Source: Argopecten irradians
Taxonomy: Eukaryota; Mollusca; Bivalvia; Pectinida; Pectinidae
Assembly: GCF_041381155.1 (NCBI RefSeq)
Contig: NC_091134.1
Location: forward strand, 31,315,540 to 31,379,539
Length of the DNA stretch: 64,000 nucleotides
Reading direction: 5' to 3'
The first letter of the stretch is position 1; each line of letters begins with the position of its first letter. Shown one piece after another: positions 24,262 through 64,000 of the stretch. The translations under genes and the position numbers were made by a program. Below the pieces are notes generated by a model. That model worked only from the letters and a program-made list of their open reading frames with translations. It was not told the DNA's origin and did not search any database.

Positions 24262-25114
24262 TAGCTCACCTGGTCCGAAGGACCGAGGTGAGCTTATGGG
24301 ATACCGCAGCGTCCGGCGTCCGTCAACAATTGACTTCTTCTCCATAACCGCTGGTCGGATTTCAACAAAATTTGACTGGTAGCATCCTTATGGGCTACTA
24401 ACTGAAAATTGTACAAATGATGGGGCTGATCCCCCGGGTCAATTTGGCTATTTCCATATAAATGACTTCTTCTCTGCAACTAAGCATGGTATATCACCCA
24501 TAATGCAATGGTAGCATCCTTATAGGGTGGGGATTCCAAATTGTGCAAATGATAGGGCTGACCCCCGGGGGCCTGAGGGGTGCGTCAAAAGTGGTCAATT
24601 TCCATATAAATGACTTTTTCTCTGCAGCTTAACATGGGATTACGCTCATAATGTAATGGTTACATCCTTATAGGGTTTGGATTCAAAATTTTGCAAATGA
24701 TGGGGCTGACCCCCGGGGGCCTGAAGGGTGGGGTCAAAAGGGGTTAATTTAGCTATTTCCATATAAACGACTTCTCTGCAACTAAGAATGGAAGAGCACT
24801 TATAATGCAATGGTAGCATCCTTATAGGGTTGGGATTTGAAATTGTACAAATGATAGGGCTGACCACCGGGGCCTTAGACGGCAATAGATGCGAGGTCAA
24901 AAAGGTCAATTAGGCTACTACTTTCATATAAATTACTTTGTCTCTGAACCTATGTATTGGATAGCATATTTGTATGGTATCAATAGCATCACTGTATGGT
25001 TGTGATTCAAAATTAAACTTTGGGAGTCAATTTTGCTTATTTTTCTAATTGTTAGTCTTATGATAATTACTAACAAAAAACCAGGTGAGCGATACAGGCC
25101 CTCTGGGCCTCTTG
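24262..25114 (+). mobile_element. Palindrome-ended element with tandem core (type A), copy 2
   Basis: The left end TTAGCTCACCTGGTCCGAAG continues to GACCGAGGTGAGCTTA, forming a near-perfect hairpin. The right end is CCAGGTGAGCGATACAGGCC followed by a short GGCC hairpin. The core is the same ~150-bp tandem unit as in 18882-19785. It sits 95 bp from MITE copy 2. A short isolated piece of the left end (TTAGCTCACCTGGCCC) is at 25501. Confidence 0.8.
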
Positions 25115-25115
25115 T

Positions 25116-28100
25116 TGATGCAAATTGCTTTAGTTTTATTCTAGTCTGTGCATTGAAGTTCATATCATAATTTTATGTGTAACATACAACAAAAATCTTT
25201 TAATCTATTGTAACACGACTTTGAGCTAAGCTAAGGAAGAAGCAATGTTACTGTAACTAAACAGTGTAATTATTGTAAGGATTGATATAAACATTTTGTA
25301 TAACATTGATTAATATAACATTGTTTTCTGAGATTTTACTTTCCATTATGTTAATAATTTTGTATCATATCAAGGACACATACTTGACATTTTTCTATGA
25401 AAATAAAATACATTTAACTCATTGACAATGCTTTTCTTTTGACTCACAGTACAATTATCATACATTCATATGACCGCCAGTACCAAAAGAAGCATTTTTT
25501 TTAGCTCACCTGGCCCTGGAATTTGCCTCAGTCCAGTTCGTATTCATATTGGCTATGAATGCCAACTGAAAGACGTTCAATGCTTCATTATCTGCAGCAG
25601 TGCTCAATTTGTGCACCTTGCTTTGAAAAAGCTGAAAAAGTCCAAGTAAACTCTTCATACCTTTCCTAGTTTGGTTCATATTTTCAATGAAAGTGTAGAG
25701 CAATGTTATGACAATTGTCTTTTGCAATCATATTTTTTCTTTCATTAATCTAATCACTTTAAAGTTTATGAAATGCATTTAAAGAGTCCAATAGCTAAAT
25801 TAGGGTTTGAGTATAAACATTTTAAGGTAACCTAGGGAGTTTGCTAGGCCAACATTGATTGTAGTTTTGAATGTCAGAAATCTTCTTTGATAGAAAAACT
25901 CAACAATATTTTCTTTGTATTATTTTATTGAAAATCATTGCAGTCAATGTGTATTGAATGTTGTTGCAGCATTTGTTTTTGTTGCAGCACTCGGATTACA
26001 AGGAAATGAAACTAATAGATAAGATAATTATGTCACACTTTGAGCGTCAAACTTCTATACATACCATGGATACACAAATCTCATTATTCATAATTACCTC
26101 ATCAGACACTCTGGTGAACAGAAAGAAATAAAGTAATTTAAAATATTGGTAAACAACGGCATTTACAAAGCACCTGTTTCAAATCTATGACAAACACAAC
26201 TTCAAGGCAACTACTTGATTATCTTGCGAGTAGAATTGCTCAGCTATAACGGGCCTGGAACAGTCTTTGTGAAAGCTTCAGAGTTGGTTTTACTTAGCTC
26301 AATGTCCTACCTAAATCTGGGACATCTTTATACCAACACTATCATTATATGAACATAAATCACAAACTAACTAAAATAATTTCAATAAAATCACCAGCAT
26401 CTTTTTCTTGTTCCAAGTGGATTTAGATAGCCTGTTCACAACTCTTTTTGCCCTCATTTACTTCTAGAATAATCCAGTCATTCAATTTTTAGCTCATTTG
26501 CATCTATACTGGTAAATGTTACCAGACTGTATAAGGCTGCAGATATAATGATGAGCTAATATTAACAAACCACCAATATTTTATCAAATGTCGACATATT
26601 CTTTAGGTGTGATTAGCCACATTCATTGTAAAAATTGAAATAATATTAGATCATCACTACATGCATGGTATCTGCTATGATATATACCAGCTGTACATCA
26701 AACCAATATTTGTAACATCCAAGACTTTAATTACCATTGTTAATTCTCCAACAATGAACAGACATATAGAGGTGTCCTGACAGGGTTGTGGCTACATACA
26801 GACCTGCAATCATGCAATTACATACTGGGTCAGAATGTTTTACTTTTCATCAGGTCATGGATTTAAAATTTCAAAAAACATGCACCTTAAAAAATGTCAG
26901 AATTGAAGCTGATTAGAGATCAAATTCTTATAAAGAATAAAGCTTACAAATTTTTTTTTTTTCAGTGTTAATTTACACAATAACAATGTTGCAGTCTTGG
27001 AAAGCAATTATTGCACTATATCACTTGCTAGGCATTTATCTTGACTTGAGAAAAGCTAAGAAAACAATCATATATAAAATACACAATTGATTCGATGATC
27101 TGGCGATATGTGATTATTTGTATCTGCCTGTATGAAGAGTACAAAAATCTGGCTTTCATTTCACAATTATTTTTAAATCTCAAGTCACAAAGATAATCTT
27201 AATAACATTAACTGTTCTTGTAAGTGAAATCTTTATACGTAAATCATGTATAATTTTGGAGAAATAATATCAGATAAATACAAAATGTCTTCGCCAACAG
27301 TTCACACACAAGCATACCACAAACCAATCAACAACTGGGTGGCTTTACAGTAATGTATCACAAGCTTGGTTCAGAAAGCTGTTGGATTACGATCTGAGCA
27401 ACAGTTATCAGATTAAGCAGCATCAGCCTCATAAAAAGCAGGCATTTTGTTTTACCATTTTGAAATCTTAACATTATCTCAATTAATAACCATACTGTCA
27501 CAGAAATCATATGATAATCATAATTCTTAGTGGCAAAAAATTTAATATTACAGACAAAGTCACTGGGTATCAGGCAGATTACGACAGTGGAAATGAGTTA
27601 AATAATCATATACAAATGAACATAGTGTCTTTTCACAAATATAGATTTAGCTTGTTTCTCGTTTCAACTTATCAAGGCCTAACTCTATACTGTTTTACTC
27701 AATAGCAGTATAGTTCACTTCAGTGTTCTGTCTGAGTGCAACTTTACATGTACATGTACATCCACTACTTCGATTTCACAAATGAAATAGTTAATAGTGA
27801 TGAAGAGTCCCAAATTTTATATATGAGAGTAAACTTCAAACAAGAAATATTTGCATGAAATTATAGAGTTTTAACACATTTATACTGAATAAACTGATTT
27901 TGTAGGTCTGTTTGTTACATCAGCAGAGTTTGTAGACAAGAAGAAGTTATTGGACGCAATGGTTTCTGGTCAATACATTTAGTGTTCAAAACATTTATAA
28001 ACTCTAACAAATTCATAGCTACTTTTTCATAATAAATCTCTCAAGAATGGATACAAAAATACTTTAATTCTAAAATCTCTGGGTTTTTTTTTTCAATTGT

Positions 28101-29836
28101 AGAGTATTACCTTTCCAATCACAAATGTCTTGGAAAGATTTAAACCAATGAACATGCTGGATAAACTTGGGGTTCAGTTTACTAGAAAGAAGCTGTACCC
28201 TGTAAATAACAAGTAAAATCAGGTAAACAATCTCTACAAGACTCTGGTATAAATACTGATCTATACAAGTGGGACAGGATGTTGTATCATTGAATAACGA
28301 GCTGAATATGGACATCTTCAATCTTAATAATATACCAAGTGAACTGGCACAATTGTATTAACTTTGAAGTAATACCAATTAATCATATTAACACAAAAGA
28401 AACATAATTACATAAAGGATTTTGTAACTAAAACGTTTTATTTTCACTATTATCCGGATTAATTTGTTTCAGCATAATAATCTAATTATGAAAATATTTC
28501 CGAAGTCAAACGTGTGTTGAAATTTTCTGAAAACATAAAGTCAATGAATACATAGTTCATAATAGCATTTTTCCAACAAAGAATAATATAACTGGATATT
28601 AACATTGTTAACCTTTTGTAGACGAAGATTGGCATGTTAAGTACTTTTAAAAAATACACAATCTTTCTAGTTTCTAGCCGAGATTGGCATAACTATTACA
28701 TATACCATTCAAAACATATCTGGTATCAATTATATGGGGAAAATTGCACTATAAGTACAGAGCACTCAAACGTAGAGCAAATAAAATTTTCATTAAACAT
28801 AGAACTTACACAAAATATCTTATTTATCCACTTATATCTATTCACAGATACTAAACATGGCCAGACTGAATCTGTTCTATCCGACGCCAAAAACCTCAAA
28901 GTGCATTGCTGTAACAATTTACTAAACAAATAACATTTCTGAGACATATATTCAATATGAAAAATAAATAGTACATATTCCCTGATGATGTTAGCGATTA
29001 CAAACTTAGAAGGACTCTGATAGCACACAAAGAAGTAAAAACTGAATTCCAATGACACATCTTCTACGAAGCATTCAGCAATTAACGACAACTATGCAAC
29101 AGTCGGATAAATGAATTATACAATCTTTTGAAAGACTTAGATTTTTCTTATCACACGTCTGTATATAAGTATACATATTATTGTTGAAACATTATTTCAT
29201 ATTACTCTCAAACAGTACTTTACAATTTTTTTATCATGCATACCAATGCTAGTTCTCTGCAACAAAGTTGAATTACAACCTTTCCTTTCAGTCTTTTACA
29301 CAAGCATTACATACATACAAGCCACAGCGACAGTTTCACATTGAGAGTAGAAGACATTAACACATGTCCATATGACACTTCCATTTCCAACAAATCCATT
29401 ACTATGTTAAGACTGTAGATTCATCCAGTCGTAACGCATCAATACTTATCCTAGTTTTCCTTGTAGCTGGAGGTTAAAACATTGAACTGGAGATAAACAC
29501 TGTCTAATCACAGAATCACCAATTCTCTATAAAACAAAAGATAGGAGGAGAAGACTGTACCAAGAGGCAGTACAATTTATAGGATTGACATGTGTGTGTT
29601 TGAAATGTAGAATCAACATTTCAGTCTAAATCCTAGAAGTGGACATAAGTCCGGTGAATGTTAAAACTCTCAGGATGGCGATCTCCTTCGTTATATGGAT
29701 CCTGGGATGTTTGTGAGAACTTTGATCCCAGTATAGCACACATTGGAGACAGCTTTGATCTAAAATCATTCTGGGATCCAATTAAGACTGACGTTAAGTG
29801 ACAATATGAGACCTTTGATGGTGTGGTAAAGCTATT
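25116..29836. other. Interval between convergent genes; probable USP47 3' UTR
   Basis: No coding exon or long repeat is visible, and this is one of the most repeat-poor parts of the window. It lies directly downstream of the USP47 stop codon, so much of it may be a long USP47 3' UTR on the minus strand; that is inference. Several minus-strand AATAAA signals exist (for example near 28437), and I cannot choose between them. Confidence 0.4.
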
Positions 29837-62050
<32,214 letters not shown>

Positions 62051-62199
62051 CTTGAATGGTATTTATGCCGTATTTATTTTATCATCTCCTTTTCCTTCGC
62101 TTGTGAATATCTACAGCAACTGATTAATGGAAGTATGGCTGCCGAATAGAGGAAATCTCGCGATATCGCACACTACGTGAACACAAACGTGACTTCAAA
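62051..62199. promoter_or_regulatory. Bidirectional promoter between USP47 and RPL10A
   Basis: Start codons of the two divergent genes are 179 bp apart. The segment includes TCTCGCGA (62156-62163), a palindromic element common in housekeeping bidirectional promoters, and a YY1-like ATGGCTGCC near 62135. No TATA box is placed for RPL10A; its probable start is the pyrimidine tract at 62200. Confidence 0.7.
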
Positions 62200-62209
62200 C
62201 TTCCTTTCC
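62200..62209 (+). promoter_or_regulatory. 5' TOP tract of RPL10A
   Basis: CTTCCTTTCC lies 30 bases before the RPL10A ATG. A C followed by a pyrimidine run at the transcript start is the terminal oligopyrimidine signal of ribosomal protein mRNAs, which ties their translation to TOR signalling. The start site is inferred. Confidence 0.7.
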
Positions 62210-62229
62210 GGTTGTGCTCCAGAACGAAC

Positions 62230-63699
62230 ATGAGGTGAAAATTTACTCTGCTGAACAATCCGTATTAATCTTCGATCTAACGCATGGAAAACTGTCTATC
62301 TGTATACAAACTTTTGTCTTTGAATTGCATTCCTTCATATTTTGGATAAAACGTCCATTAAACCTCGTAATTTCGGATATTTTTCAAAACACTAAGGCCT
62401 AACATCCACCTACATTTCACAACGACGTGGAAGTTGTCCATTAAAGTAGTGTAACGAAAATGGAAATGATTAATATCTAAAGTGAATCTCGAGGGTAACA
62501 ACAACCGTTTAATATGTCGAAGAAAATATATTGTAATTAAAAATGCACGTTTTTGGAACATAAACTGGCACATTCAATTTGTGTCTAAATTGCCAATTTT
62601 AATGTGGAATGGACAGGCTATATGGCGTGTTAAAACTAAAAGTTGAAAGTTGAAAATTTGTCATGTAATTAGATTAAAAATTTGTTAATTTAGACCTTTC
62701 TGACCTACCACTGAATTATTTGTTGGATGTAATAAAAAAAAATATCAAAATTTGTCAAGCATTTCTTTTTTTTTCTTTTACCTCCCCATATTTAAATAAA
62801 AGTTGCCCTGTTCATTTTCTACTAGTACTGTACTGTAGTGCAATCTGTTAATGACTGATTCATGTTGGCACATAACACTTATAGATCTATTTAAACACTT
62901 TCTTTATTTCCAGCAAAATTTCAAGGGACAACCTTTACGAGGCCATTAACGCGGTCCTCACCGCCTCACAGGAGAAGAAGAGGAAGTTCACTCAGTCTGT
63001 TGAACTTCAGATTGTTCTGAAGAACTATGATCCCCAAAAGGACAAGCGTTTCTCTGGAACCGTCAAGTATGCATCACTATTTTCCTGACTACAGTGCTAA
63101 AGAAAAAGATCAGGACCACCACCCTGGGTCGTAAAATAACTGGGAAGGTATCCTTTATGATGCCGACAAATGATGCCCCTATTGTATTTTAACTGACCCC
63201 CACCCAGGGTCATTAAAGAACTGGGGAGACCTTTGTAAGTTCAAGGTCGACTATTGATGTACTATTCATATTACTCCTGAGAAATTCCGTCTCTGTGACT
63301 TCGGACACAGGCTGGACAAGGCTTTGGTATGTAATCCTAAGTGTTGCCATACCTATTACCCAAACACATTCCTGATTCTGGATATTAGGCCTCGTAGATG
63401 CATTGACATGTAGTTTTACATTTCTATGTTTTTGGTGATATAATTATTATGTGAATTTTTTTTGGAGTTAAAGTTGCTTATGGGTTCATTTTTGTGTCAA
63501 AAAAATATCTTAATTACATCTAGAATTACATTAACTCGTTCATTTTTTAGACTGAGGCATATTCCACGTCCCAAGATGAGAGTATGTGTTCTTGGAGATC
63601 AGGTACACTGTGACCAGGCAAACGCCAACAAGATTCCATGCATGGATGCCGACTCCTTGAAGAAATTGAACAAGGACAAGAAATTGGTGAAGAAACTGG
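62230..63699 (+). CDS. RPL10A: Large-subunit ribosomal protein L10a (uL1), first 3 exons, partial
   Basis: A 60S subunit component forming the L1 stalk near the tRNA exit site. Exons: 62230-62234 (ATGAG only), 62914-63066 and 63551-63699. The phases join as AG|C and AA|A. The product starts [20 protein letters not shown], continues with [29 protein letters not shown] and [20 protein letters not shown], and reaches [13 protein letters not shown] at the last donor (GTAAG at 63700). About half of the ~216-residue family length is present; the remainder lies past the right edge. The two-codon first exon with a TOP tract is a usual ribosomal protein layout. It is divergent to USP47. Confidence 0.95.
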
Positions 63700-64000
63700 G
63701 TAAGATTTAGAATGAAATGATTTAAGAGGGTGGAGAAATAATGTAGCGCAAGGTGTTGGAGGATGCCTGGTGGTGTAATTAATACTAAATAATAAAAAGA
63801 TATATTAAACTTTTGCAGAGTTGTAGTTTGCAGATATGGAATTAAATACAACACTTGCTTCTTCAAAGTTGTTGGTACAGAAATACACCAACATAAAAGA
63901 CATTGTTCCTGCCAATGATGATGATAAAAATTTTGCATGTATTGTCTGATTCTAACCATGACGAGAATAAAACTGTCACTGAGGCAGGAATATATCTTGT

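Noticed and set aside
63150..63280. Possible C/D box snoRNA in RPL10A intron 2 (ATGATG ... CTGA)
   Set aside because: Ribosomal protein introns often host snoRNAs, but the C box is imperfect, no terminal stem is visible and box spacing does not fit well. A snoRNA search tool would settle it.

Overview
This is nuclear DNA of an animal. It is AT-rich, its genes are split into many short exons with GT-AG introns, and mobile and tandem repeats fill the introns. The repeats resemble those common in bivalve mollusc genomes: tRNA-derived SINEs, short inverted-repeat elements, and palindrome-ended elements with tandem cores. A marine bivalve is the most likely source. That is inference from repeat style and protein similarity, not a database match.

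Four protein-coding genes are visible. (1) On the minus strand at 475-1688, two exons of a gene that leaves the left edge encode an acidic Tyr/Asp-rich cytoplasmic tail and a membrane segment; the family is not recognised. (2) On the plus strand at 6955-22542, eleven exons with matching phases encode a 675-residue protein with roughly 16-18 membrane segments, also of no family I recognise. Its promoter has two CRE palindromes and an E-box. (3) On the minus strand at 29837-62050 lies a complete USP47 (ubiquitin-specific protease 47) gene. I placed 32 exons; their lengths sum to 4305 nt with every phase agreeing, giving 1434 residues with intact catalytic Cys, His and Asp. (4) On the plus strand at 62230, the first three exons of ribosomal protein L10a run to the right edge. 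USP47 and RPL10A are head to head, with about 180 bp between their start codons. Genes 2 and 3 converge on a roughly 7 kb interval.

The rest is mostly repeats. A 3.66-kb element (2609-6263) begins CAG and ends CTG, is flanked by TA, and has long inverted ends built of 33-bp subrepeats; it sits inside a tRNA-SINE whose empty site can be read from another copy in the window. Two further TA-flanked CAG...CTG elements lie at 20662-21745 and 48346-49367, the latter starting about 9 bases inside a USP47 intron. Three copies of a 350-360 bp TTAA/TTAT-flanked element occur at 8879, 23816 and 57486. Three palindrome-ended elements (18882, 24262, 34342) share ends but carry two unrelated tandem cores. 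A 55-bp satellite of about 33 copies fills USP47 intron 14.

The most unusual pattern is that several minisatellites are built from, or start at, splice junctions. In gene 2, the exon 4 acceptor (about 10 copies), the exon 9 acceptor (2 copies) and the exon 9 donor (about 9-10 copies) are tandemly repeated. In USP47, the exon 30 acceptor is repeated 3 times and a 63-bp array begins at the exon 17 donor. No prokaryotic features, CRISPR arrays, rRNA genes or intact tRNA genes were seen.
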